A stretch of 39,916 nt of DNA, from contig NZ_QVMH01000016.1 of assembly GCF_010501035.1 (NCBI RefSeq), forward strand, positions 1 through 39,916. Direction: 5' to 3'. A program made the translations under genes and the position numbers. This DNA is from Paludibacter sp. 221 (GTDB lineage: Bacteria > Bacteroidota > Bacteroidia > Bacteroidales > Paludibacteraceae). Below, piece after piece: positions 7,404 to 14,543 of this stretch; the stretch's first letter is position 1; the number at the start of each line of letters is the position of its first letter. The notes beneath the pieces are model-generated. The model was not told the origin of the DNA and searched no databases. It saw only the letters and a program-made list of their open reading frames with translations.

Positions 7404-9254
7404 ATGGTAAAAAATAATATTCTTTTAATCTTCTTTTTATTCTTGTTCTCTACACTTTTTGTAGAAGCTGATGACAGTTTTTTGTTTTCCCCTAAAGGAG
7501 TCGCAGAAATCCATATTACTTTGCCCGATGGTATGAGTATAGGTGATATACAGAGAGAAGTGGATACAAAAGCCTTCATGGAAGTAAAAAACTCTTCTTC
7601 TTCTGTGTATATAATAGATGAATTGTATTCCGGTTATATCATCATCGAAGGGAGAGGTAATTCTACATGGGGCGACCCTAAAAAACCTTATAATATAGAT
7701 TTGATTGATGAGATTGGATTGGATAATCCGTCGTCTTTGTTAGGCATGCCCAAACATCATAAGTGGTGTTTGGTTACATACTATAATGATAAAAGCGCTT
7801 TGAGAATACCTTTGGCTTTTTATTTGGGACAAAAAATGGAGAATATACCATACACTCCTCGACTGAATTATATCGAATTGTATGTAAATGGAGAATATAG
7901 GGGTTTATATAGCTTGTGCGAAAAGATAGAACGGGATAAAAACAGGGTTGATGTTAAAAAGCTGACCGCCAACATCGAAGATCAGGAAGAGCCCCGCATT
8001 TCCGGAGGATATATTATCGAAGCAACTCCTGAAATTCGGTTAAAACCGGACCAAAAATATTTCACTTCGACTCATAAAAGGGTTATTTTTACATTTGCAT
8101 ATCCTAAAAGCAAGAATGTTACAGAGGAACAGATAAAATGGATAAAAAAATATATTGACGAGTTTGAATCGGTTTTGTATGGAGATGATTTTAAAGATGA
8201 ACAAAACGGTTTCAGAAAATATATTGACGAGGATAGTTTTATTGATTGGTATTTATTAAACGAATTAGCGAAAAATTTTGATGCGGTGATGTATGCAAGT
8301 GTTTACCTGCATAAGGATAGGAATGGAAAACTGCAAATGAGTGCTCCATGGGATTTTGATTTGGCATTTGGCAATGTATATGGAAATAATTGTTTTAGTG
8401 AAGATGAATTTTATATTGCTTATTTTAGAAATACATGGTTTGCCCGTCTTTTTGAGGATGAAAATTTCTTGAAAAAAGCATCAGAACGGTTTGATGAATT
8501 AATGCCGTTATTCAGTTCAATTCCGTTAATGATAAATGAAAATGTTGAACATCTTGAAAAACAGGGCTGTATACAGCGTAATTTTAATAGATGGCCTGTA
8601 CTGGGAGTAAAGCTTTGGCCTAATTACCCTCCCATCCCTGAGACATACGAAGGAGAACTACAACGACTTACAGAATGGATAGAGTCTCGTATGAGATGGA
8701 TGTATATTAATTTTTCTCAGACTAAAGAAGAACGAATACAAAGATTAAAATCAGTACGTCCAGTGATTCGTGTTTTAGAGCCTGAAAGATTAAAGAGAGG
8801 AGAAAGTACCCGGCTGGTTGTAACACCCGGATACTCTTACGTATGGACATATAACGGTCAAGAAACAATATTGAGTGATGTAGAATATCTACTGGAGAAT
8901 TCTGGTGAACATTTTGTACAACTGATGGATCAGGCGGGAAATAGGAGTTTACATTCTCTACCGATATCACTTGGGTCAGATACAGATGATAATACTCTTG
9001 TTAGAAATGAGGTAGTTATTTATCCTAATCCGGTTGATAAAGTATTATTTATTAATCTTTCCGGTTTAGATGACACAGAATATATATTGGCACTTTTTGA
9101 TATGAAAGGGGAGGTCGTTGATCGGCAATTTGTTGATAATACCTTGTCTTTGGTTCAAATGAATTTAGCCGAAATTGCGAATGGAATGTATATTCTCCAC
9201 TTGAAATCGGCAAATGGTTCTAATTACAGTTATAAAGTTTTTGTTTTGCATTGA
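7404..9254 (+). CDS. CotH-family protein with T9SS type A sorting domain
   Basis: A 616-aa predicted exported protein: signal peptide (about residues 1-22), CotH kinase-like domain (about 30-430), a short linker resembling an Ig-like region (about 455-525), and a C-terminal type IX secretion sorting domain (about 538-616) starting VIYPNPV and ending SYKVFVLH. CotH motifs visible include GRGNSTW, the LYVNGEYRGLY segment and the metal-binding SAPWDFDLAFGN. CotH of Bacillus is an atypical protein kinase; here the substrate is unknown. By T9SS logic the protein crosses the outer membrane and is surface-attached or released. By eye its codons are more A/T-rich than those of parE and tadA, possibly reflecting transfer. 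Confidence 0.85.
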   Translation: MVKNNILLIFFLFLFSTLFVEADDSFLFSPKGVAEIHITLPDGMSIGDIQREVDTKAFMEVKNSSSSVYIIDELYSGYIIIEGRGNSTWGDPKKPYNIDLIDEIGLDNPSSLLGMPKHHKWCLVTYYNDKSALRIPLAFYLGQKMENIPYTPRLNYIELYVNGEYRGLYSLCEKIERDKNRVDVKKLTANIEDQEEPRISGGYIIEATPEIRLKPDQKYFTSTHKRVIFTFAYPKSKNVTEEQIKWIKKYIDEFESVLYGDDFKDEQNGFRKYIDEDSFIDWYLLNELAKNFDAVMYASVYLHKDRNGKLQMSAPWDFDLAFGNVYGNNCFSEDEFYIAYFRNTWFARLFEDENFLKKASERFDELMPLFSSIPLMINENVEHLEKQGCIQRNFNRWPVLGVKLWPNYPPIPETYEGELQRLTEWIESRMRWMYINFSQTKEERIQRLKSVRPVIRVLEPERLKRGESTRLVVTPGYSYVWTYNGQETILSDVEYLLENSGEHFVQLMDQAGNRSLHSLPISLGSDTDDNTLVRNEVVIYPNPVDKVLFINLSGLDDTEYILALFDMKGEVVDRQFVDNTLSLVQMNLAEIANGMYILHLKSANGSNYSYKVFVLH

Positions 9255-9276
9255 AAAGATTTTAGAAACAACATGT

Positions 9277-9723
9277 ATGGACTTAAAAACAAATTTGGAT
9301 GAATATTACATGAAACAGGCTTTATACGAAGCCCAAAAGGCGCTTGAACGTGACGAAGTGCCTATTGGCGCTGTGATTGTTTGTCAGGACAGGATAATTG
9401 CCCGCGGTCATAACCTTACCGAAACGCTGACTGATGTTACAGCTCATGCCGAGATGCAGGCTATTACGGCAGCTTCACAATTTTTAGGGGGAAAGTATCT
9501 GACCGATTGCGTGCTATATGTTACAGTAGAGCCTTGTGTTATGTGTGCGGGGGCTATCGCGTGGGCGCAAGTGGGTAAACTGGTGTACGGTGGAGCAGAC
9601 GAAAAGCGTGGATTCCGGAAATATGCTCCTGATTCCCTCCATCCTAAAACCAACGTTATTTCCGGCGTTTTAGCCGATGAATGCGGGCAGTTGGTAAAAG
9701 ATTTCTTTAAGAAAAAACGCTAA
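9277..9723 (+). CDS. tadA: tRNA-specific adenosine deaminase TadA
   Basis: A 148-aa zinc deaminase that converts A34 to inosine in tRNA-Arg(ACG). It has His57-Ala-Glu59 (zinc ligand and proton shuttle) and PCVMC (Cys87, Cys90). The N-terminal YYMKQALYEAQKA helix and EVPIGAVIV are typical of TadA. I chose the ATG at 9277: the frame is open from 9214, but that would overlap the CotH gene and add an unrelated tail. It ends 17 bases from the convergent metallophosphoesterase gene. Confidence 0.92.
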   Translation: MDLKTNLDEYYMKQALYEAQKALERDEVPIGAVIVCQDRIIARGHNLTETLTDVTAHAEMQAITAASQFLGGKYLTDCVLYVTVEPCVMCAGAIAWAQVGKLVYGGADEKRGFRKYAPDSLHPKTNVISGVLADECGQLVKDFFKKKR

Positions 9724-9740
9724 CCTAACTTCCCCTTTTA

Positions 9741-10859
9741 TCAGTATTTAAGATTGATAATAACCAGTTCCGATTGTGTGCCTATACGGTATTGCGGTCC
9801 CCATATTCCCAAGCCTGACGAAATATAATAGTGTGTATTGCCTCTTGAAGAATATCCATGAGGATTTTCGTACATGCCACGCACTATAAGGTTGACAGGG
9901 AAGAATTGCCCGTCGTGCGTATGCCCTGATATTTGTAGGTCTATCCCGCTTGCTTCGGCTTCTTCTAAGTGGTAAGGCTGGTGGTCGAGCATGATGATGG
10001 GTTTCGAATTGTCTATATTGCTGGTTAGTGCGGCAACTGATTTACGGTTCGGGTTGCTCCTGTCGTCACGTCCTACAATATAAAAGTCATTGTCGACCAA
10101 TATGCCGGAATCGCGCAATGCTGTTATCCCTCCTTTTTTCAGGTAATCCATTGCGGCCGATATGTCGCCTCCAATGTATTCATGGTTTCCCGGTACAGCA
10201 TACACGCCTTTAGGGGCATTAATCCGGCGCAGGTCTTCATACATATTTTGTTTCACAACGGGAGCCAGTGAGTTGTCGAACACATCTCCTGCCAGTAAAA
10301 CAATATCGGGTTTTTGCTCATTTATCATGTTTACGTACTTCTGCAACCTTTTCTTGTTGATGGAAGTACCCAGGTGCACGTCGCTCGCAGCCACAATTCT
10401 TAATTCCTTGTTTTGGGTTGCTTTACCATTTACGCTCAAATCCATTTCTACAATCTTCGGGTGATTGAATTTGTAGTTCCCCACAATCATTACAATGGCA
10501 ATAATGGCAGTGCTACATGCAAATGCCCATTTGCGGAAAACCGGCATACCCTCAGGAGCAAAATGTACAAAATAGTTTACTACGCGTACAATGTCGGTCA
10601 GTAAAAACGATATGATGAGATAAATAAAGATAATAAGCGCGGTGTGGCCTATAAATGCAACGTATTTAGCTATAGGCGCGGTAGAAACCATTCCTATGAT
10701 AGTGCCTACAATCAGGAAAACATACATCACGATTGTTGTTACCAGATAGGCGGTACGTAGTGTGGGTAAATCTCTTAAAACCTGAAATCCCCGTAAAATA
10801 GCATAGGCAATGAGTGCCGAAAACACCGTAAGCATAACGATGAAGAAGCCGTATCGCAT
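9741..10859 (-). CDS. Membrane-anchored calcineurin-like metallophosphoesterase
   Basis: A 372-aa protein with about four to five N-terminal membrane helices (residues 1-130) followed by a metallophosphoesterase domain (about 150-372). Metal-binding motifs in order are ASDVHLG, LLAGDVFDN, VPGNHEYIGG, MLDHQPYH and ISGHTHDGQ. This resembles YkuE/YaeI-type membrane phosphoesterases, some of which act on UDP-sugar lipids or phospholipids; the substrate here is unknown. The gene is divergent from the hemerythrin gene and convergent with tadA. Confidence 0.88.
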   Translation of the reverse strand: MRYGFFIVMLTVFSALIAYAILRGFQVLRDLPTLRTAYLVTTIVMYVFLIVGTIIGMVSTAPIAKYVAFIGHTALIIFIYLIISFLLTDIVRVVNYFVHFAPEGMPVFRKWAFACSTAIIAIVMIVGNYKFNHPKIVEMDLSVNGKATQNKELRIVAASDVHLGTSINKKRLQKYVNMINEQKPDIVLLAGDVFDNSLAPVVKQNMYEDLRRINAPKGVYAVPGNHEYIGGDISAAMDYLKKGGITALRDSGILVDNDFYIVGRDDRSNPNRKSVAALTSNIDNSKPIIMLDHQPYHLEEAEASGIDLQISGHTHDGQFFPVNLIVRGMYENPHGYSSRGNTHYYISSGLGIWGPQYRIGTQSELVIINLKY

Positions 10860-10902
10860 AATAAACTTTGTTTTTTAGATTAACATTCCTTATTCGAGAA
10901 GG

Positions 10903-10910
10903 CAAAAGTA
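10903..10910 (-). promoter_or_regulatory. Candidate -7 box for the metallophosphoesterase gene
   Basis: On the minus strand this reads TACTTTTG, matching TAnnTTTG, about 45 bases before the start codon. A TTG lies about 17 bases further upstream and is a weak -33 candidate. Confidence 0.5.
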
Positions 10911-11119
10911 AATAAATAAAAAAATCAAGTTCCTGAAATTATGTTTTATATACCTATTCGTGGAGAATTTAAGATATTTTTAATCTTACTCTCTCCGTTA
11001 TGTATAGGAGAATGAAAAAAATACCTACTTATTGCGATTGTATGGTACTGAAAATTAAGCGAATTTTGTATCATTGAAATTTTAGTAAAATTTGTTTGTA
11101 TTAATTAGTATTTATTTCA

Positions 11120-11151
11120 CTGTCCGGATTAATTTTATTACATTCGGACAG
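11120..11151. promoter_or_regulatory. Inverted repeat upstream of the hemerythrin gene (possible operator)
   Basis: CTGTCCGGAT (11120-11129) faces ATTCGGACAG (11142-11151), a 10-base inverted repeat with one mismatch and a 12-base spacer, ending 21 bases before the hemerythrin start. It could be an operator, for example for the neighbouring LuxR-type protein, or a leader hairpin. The sequence alone does not decide. Confidence 0.4.
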
Positions 11152-11172
11152 TTTTATAATTTTTAGTATCGT

Positions 11173-11883
11173 ATGCTTCAAGGAAAGTTTTTGGCATCTC
11201 AGAAAATGAATGAGCTTATTAATGAGGATACTTCCTTGTTGCTCGTTATATCCAGATTCGGGCTGCCGTTGGGTTTTGAGAATAAGACTGTGGAAGAAAT
11301 CTGCAATCAGCATGGTGTGGACACCTATACCTTTTTGAGTGTTGTGAATTTCCTGTCCGAAGAAAATTTTGAAATGGACAACAGTTATGAGAAAATATCC
11401 ATCGAATCGCTGATAAGCTTTCTGAAAAACGGACACCAATACTTTCTCGGCTTTAAACTTCCCGCTATACGCAATAAACTACTAAGTGCCATCGAGCTAA
11501 CCGAGCCGGGTAATGCTTACAAAGACATATTCCTTAAGTTTTTTGACGATTATGTGGAGGAGGTCAACAGCCACATGTCGTACGAAGACGAGGTTGTTTT
11601 TCCTTATGTGCTGGAATTGTTGAAAGGCGATGAAGGAAATAATTACAATATTCAGGTTTTTGAGGACAGGCATAATCAGATAGACCAGAAAATGATGGAC
11701 TTGAAAAATATTCTTATCAAGTATTACCCGTCTAAAGGTAATTCGAACCTGCTGATTGATGTGTTGATGGATGTTTTGTCTTGCAGCAAAGAATTGTCCC
11801 AGCACAATAAGGTAGAGGATTACATGTTTATCCCCGCAATAGAGGCTATTGAGAATAAAAACAGAAGCACGTATGCAAAGTGA
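11173..11883 (+). CDS. Hemerythrin-like (HHE) protein with ScdA-type N-terminal segment
   Basis: A 236-aa protein with likely di-iron hemerythrin ligands: His88, His134 with Glu138 (HMSYEDEVVFP), His167 (EDRHNQ), and His211 with Glu215 (HNKVEDYMFIP). The spacing fits the HHE fold. The N-terminal part (about 38-62, VEEICNQHGVDTYTFLSVVNFL) resembles the DUF542/ScdA_N segment of Ric/YtfE/ScdA proteins, but its CPxC-type cysteine motif is not seen (only Cys44). Such proteins bind O2 or NO, or help repair Fe-S centres. The stop overlaps the following LuxR-type gene, so the two are translationally coupled and probably one sensory unit. Confidence 0.82.
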   Translation: MLQGKFLASQKMNELINEDTSLLLVISRFGLPLGFENKTVEEICNQHGVDTYTFLSVVNFLSEENFEMDNSYEKISIESLISFLKNGHQYFLGFKLPAIRNKLLSAIELTEPGNAYKDIFLKFFDDYVEEVNSHMSYEDEVVFPYVLELLKGDEGNNYNIQVFEDRHNQIDQKMMDLKNILIKYYPSKGNSNLLIDVLMDVLSCSKELSQHNKVEDYMFIPAIEAIENKNRSTYAK

Positions 11884-12502
11884 AGATAATCTGCTTAAAG
11901 TTCTGATAGCTGAGCCGTCCGCCATTATTCGCAATGGATTGTCTGTTACACTCAAGCGTATTCCCGGCAGTTGGATTCAACCTGTCGAAATCAGTTCTAT
12001 CGAAAATCTGGAGCATGTTCTCGAAACTAATAAGCCGGATGTGCTGATAATCAATCCCAATTTCTGGGGATATGTGGATATGACCACTGTCAGGGCATGG
12101 TCGGCTGCCTCTAAGTTGAAAATTATTGCTCTTGTTTCATCCTTATCGAGCGACGTAATACTTAAGAAGTATGACGAATCCATTAGTATTTACGATTCGC
12201 CGGAAGATATAAAAGAAAAGATATTCCGTCTTTTCGATACTTCTGATACAGAAAAGGATAAATCGTCGGAAGAAAGCGAAACCCTGAGCTCGCGTGAAAA
12301 AGAAATAGTTGTGCTTGTGGTTAAGGGGCTTACTAATAAAGAAATAGCACAAAAACTGTTTTTATCCACCCATACCATTATTACCCATCGGCGCAACATT
12401 GCCCGTAAACTCGAAATCCATAGTACGGCAGGCCTTACCGTATATGCTATAGTAAATAAACTGGTGGGGCTCGACGAAATAAAAGATAATTTTACCCTTT
12501 AA
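11873..12502 (+). CDS. LuxR-type regulator with pseudo-receiver domain
   Basis: A 209-aa NarL/FixJ-like regulator. Residues about 8-120 have the receiver fold pattern but lack phosphorylation chemistry: the usual acidic pair reads Glu14-Pro15 (LIAEPS), and the phospho-acceptor Asp is Asn61 (IINPNFWG). The C-terminal domain (about 143-205) is a clear LuxR helix-turn-helix: LSSREKEIVVLVVKGLTNKEIAQ, then STHTIITHRRNIARKL. I chose the ATG at 11873, which overlaps the hemerythrin stop (11881-11883); a TTG at 11849 is also in frame. Because the receiver looks unphosphorylatable, its input may come from the coupled hemerythrin protein (inference). Confidence 0.85.
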   Translation: MQSEDNLLKVLIAEPSAIIRNGLSVTLKRIPGSWIQPVEISSIENLEHVLETNKPDVLIINPNFWGYVDMTTVRAWSAASKLKIIALVSSLSSDVILKKYDESISIYDSPEDIKEKIFRLFDTSDTEKDKSSEESETLSSREKEIVVLVVKGLTNKEIAQKLFLSTHTIITHRRNIARKLEIHSTAGLTVYAIVNKLVGLDEIKDNFTL

Positions 12503-12526
12503 ACCTGTTTTTATCGTTATACTACT

Positions 12527-12674
12527 TAGAGCTTGTCTAAATTTTCCACAAAGAAACTGTTATAGTTTTACATATGTCTTTTTCGCAATAAAATTGGTGA
12601 TTCTTTAGGGAAAATTTCCCTAAAGAATCACCAATTTTTACTTTGTAAGCAAATTTCAAACAACGCTCTTAGCG
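12527..12674. mobile_element. MITE-like element with terminal inverted repeats and central palindrome
   Basis: The left end TTAGAGCTTGTCTAAATTTT (from about 12527) is an imperfect inverted copy of the right end, which reads in reverse complement TAAGAGCGTTGTTTGAAATTT (to about 12672). In between lies a 49-base perfect palindrome. A related arrangement sits at 37152-37335; both share CTTTTTCGCAATAAA (here direct, there inverted) and TTTAGGGAAA. No transposase is encoded, so this would be a non-autonomous element. Exact borders and any target duplication are not clear. Confidence 0.5.
12590..12638. terminator. 49-base perfect palindrome, probable bidirectional terminator
   Basis: Left arm 12590-12613 and right arm 12615-12638 are perfect reverse complements (24 bp) around a single A at 12614, flanked by A-rich sequence on the left and a T-run on the right. 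It lies between the convergent LuxR-type (+) and peroxiredoxin (-) genes, where it would stop transcription from both sides. It is also the core of the MITE-like element described above. Confidence 0.75.
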
Positions 12675-12679
12675 TTTTT

Positions 12680-13399
12680 TTACTTCTTTTTCAGAATCTC
12701 TTTTTCTACAGTTTCTTTTGGTAGTTTTTTAGTACAGAAAAACCAGTCGTAGCAGGTCATTCCTTCTTCAATGTTTTCCATACGTTTGTTGGCAGCATCG
12801 GTTGTTGATGGAGCAGGTACTACCACATCATCGCCCGGACGCCAGTCGGCAGGGAGAGCTACCTTAAACTTATCAGCGGTTTGTAGCCCGATTAATACCC
12901 GTTTCAGTTCGTCAAAATTACGTCCTAAGTTCAAAGGGTAGTAAATAATGGTACGGATAATGCCTTCGGGGTCGATATAGAATACAGCACGCACTGCTTT
13001 GGTGTCGCTTTCGCCCGGCTGAATCATGCCATACTTGTTGGCAACATCCATTTTGATGTCATCAATCAGGGGGAACTTTATATCAATATTTTTCATATCC
13101 TTATATTGAATACGTTCTTTGATAGTGCGCAACCATGCAATGTGGCTTGATAAACCGTCGATAGATAGCCCTACCAGTTGACAATTCAAGTCGTCGAACT
13201 CTTGCTGCATTTTCCCGAAAGTCATAAACTCCGAAGTACAGATTGGAGTAAAATCGGCCGGGTGGCTGAACAGGATTATCCATTTACCCTTATAGTCGGC
13301 CGGAAAATTGATTTTTCCTTGTGTTGTACTTGCTGTAAATTCCGGAGCTTTTTCTCCTATGCGCGGCATTGTGTATGTGCCTTGATTTATTGTTTCCAT
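12680..13399 (-). CDS. Prx6-type peroxiredoxin
   Basis: A 239-aa AhpC/TSA peroxiredoxin that reduces H2O2 and organic peroxides in the cytoplasm. The peroxidatic motif HPADFTPICTSE gives Cys54. The long C-terminal domain (about 160-225) with WRPGDDVVVP is typical of the Prx6 subfamily, and further cysteines lie at GMTCYDWFFCTK. The start at 13399 gives METINQGTYTMPRIG; starting at Met11 (MPRIGEKAPEF) is also possible. It probably belongs with the redox-related genes around it. Confidence 0.92.
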   Translation of the reverse strand: METINQGTYTMPRIGEKAPEFTASTTQGKINFPADYKGKWIILFSHPADFTPICTSEFMTFGKMQQEFDDLNCQLVGLSIDGLSSHIAWLRTIKERIQYKDMKNIDIKFPLIDDIKMDVANKYGMIQPGESDTKAVRAVFYIDPEGIIRTIIYYPLNLGRNFDELKRVLIGLQTADKFKVALPADWRPGDDVVVPAPSTTDAANKRMENIEEGMTCYDWFFCTKKLPKETVEKEILKKK

Positions 13400-13477
13400 A
13401 ATTTTATGTGTTGTTTATATATTTATTTTTTATTGTCAAAAATGTAATGCTTGTAACTGAATACTTGTCACTATTTA

Positions 13478-13762
13478 TTATCTTTTTCTTACTTCAGCGT
13501 AATCCGGATGGCGGTCGAACTCGGCACGGGCAAACGGACACAATGGCAATATGGTCAGTTGGTTTTCGCGTGCATAAATTACTGCGCTATTTACCAGTTT
13601 GCTGCCTACGCCTTGGTTTTGGTACTTTCCGTTAACACCTGTATGGTCAATAATAAAACTATCGCTTCCTGACCATACATAGCTCATTTCGCCTATTATC
13701 TTATCGCCGTCTTTTGCAAGGAAAATTCCTTTGTCTTCGTTGTTTCGTTGTTCTATTTTCAT
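13478..13762 (-). CDS. Small GNAT-like N-acetyltransferase (YjdJ/COG2388 type)
   Basis: A 94-aa single-domain acetyltransferase-like protein of the short COG2388 group. Visible features are GEMSYVW, IDHTGVNGKYQNQGVGSKLVNSAV (acetyl-CoA-binding loop) and the conserved end LPLCPFARAEFDRHPDYAEV. Its substrate is unknown. It lies 20 bases downstream of the Fe-S/CDGSH gene on the same strand. In E. coli, yjdJ (this family) is next to yjdI (the Fe-S domain of that neighbour), so the pairing looks conserved. Confidence 0.85.
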   Translation of the reverse strand: MKIEQRNNEDKGIFLAKDGDKIIGEMSYVWSGSDSFIIDHTGVNGKYQNQGVGSKLVNSAVIYARENQLTILPLCPFARAEFDRHPDYAEVRKR

Positions 13763-13782
13763 AATTAAAAAGTTTAAGAGGT

Positions 13783-14220
13783 TTATTTGTTTTCGAAAGG
13801 ATGTTGCATATGCGAGCCATCACAGTATGGCTGGTTCTTTGAATGTCCACAGCGGCAGAACGCCGTTCCCTGAGGATGTTCTTCGTCTTTTTTTCCTTCT
13901 TGTGTTACACAAATGCAGCTTTTTATGACAAGCGGCCCGTTGTGTATTACTTCTGCGCTTCCGCAGCTACAGTTTTTTGTTTCTTCCATATCTTCATTTT
14001 TTTTATCATTCATATAATGAGTCAATGCCCCCGACGGGCATCTTTTTACTTGCTGTATGATTCTTTCGGTGCCGACTCCTTTAGCATTTACCCAAGGACG
14101 TTTTTTAGGGTCGAATACTTCAGGCAACTCGCGCCAGCAGAAACTGGCATGTGTACATAAACTTGGTTTCCATACTATGGTTACTTCTCCGTTGGTATAT
14201 TCCTTAACAATATTTTTCAT
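13783..14220 (-). CDS. Fe-S fusion protein: YjdI-like Fer4_19 domain plus CDGSH domain
   Basis: A 145-aa protein. The N-terminal half (about 1-68) is a Fer4_19/YjdI-like domain with Cys22, Cys28 and Cys61 (SLCTHASFCWREL, KRCPSGAL). The C-terminal half (about 80-145) is a CDGSH iron-sulfur domain with the diagnostic FCRCGHSKNQPYCDGSH, a 2Fe-2S site with three Cys and one His. It is presumably a cytoplasmic electron-transfer or redox-sensing protein. It is followed on the same strand by the GNAT gene, matching the yjdI-yjdJ pairing known in enterobacteria. Confidence 0.9.
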   Translation of the reverse strand: MKNIVKEYTNGEVTIVWKPSLCTHASFCWRELPEVFDPKKRPWVNAKGVGTERIIQQVKRCPSGALTHYMNDKKNEDMEETKNCSCGSAEVIHNGPLVIKSCICVTQEGKKDEEHPQGTAFCRCGHSKNQPYCDGSHMQHPFENK

Positions 14221-14481
14221 ATTTCTTTTTTTCTTGTTTGTAGATATAACAAATTATTCCTGCAAATGTTTATTTTCTGTCAGGCAGTCTTGGTCGGAAG
14301 ATTTTTTTCGCTACGAAGTGGGAGAGGTTGTTTCTTGGTAGACCGATGGAACAATTCGCTTTGCGGTGTTAACAGGTTCGAGTGCAGCTCAATACTATAA
14401 TGGCTGTTTAGCACTGCTTCTGCGTGCCGTAGGTACGCTACTTCTTGCAGTAAGGGGACGTGCACCGATATATAAAAAAAG
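14221..14481. other. Gene-free stretch with a dispersed repeat
   Basis: No gene is supported between the Fe-S gene and the pnp terminator. It holds a copy (14328-14394) of the TTTCTTGGTA...GGTTCGAG repeat also found at 17048-17112 and 23736-23780. The remaining sequence is moderately GC-rich with no clear signal. Confidence 0.55.
14328..14394 (+). repeat. TTTCTTGGTA-type dispersed repeat, copy 1
   Basis: The segments TTTCTTGGTA, GATGGAACAATTCGCTTTGCG and AGGTTCGAG align closely with the reverse complement of 17048-17112, and in shorter form with 23736-23780. This copy keeps the middle GCTTTGCGGTG segment that is missing from the 23.7-kb copy. Confidence 0.7.
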
Positions 14482-14517
14482 AACAAGACCATTTCAGTAT
14501 TTTGAAATGGTCTTGTT
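14482..14517 (-). terminator. Intrinsic terminator of pnp
   Basis: A perfect 15-bp stem (14482-14496 against 14503-14517, AACAAGACCATTTCA and its complement) with a 6-base loop. On the minus strand it is followed by a TTTTTTT run (from 14480 down). It lies 27 bases after the pnp stop codon. Confidence 0.85.
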
Positions 14518-14543
14518 TTGCTTCTATATCAGGAAGAGTTTTA

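Larger units (their letters stand above)
10860..11172. other. Divergent intergenic region before the hemerythrin gene
   Basis: 313 bases separating the divergent phosphoesterase and hemerythrin genes. It contains a minus-strand promoter box (10903-10910) and an inverted repeat next to the hemerythrin start (11120-11151). It is AT-rich and free of the dispersed palindromes found elsewhere. No gene is seen. Confidence 0.5.
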
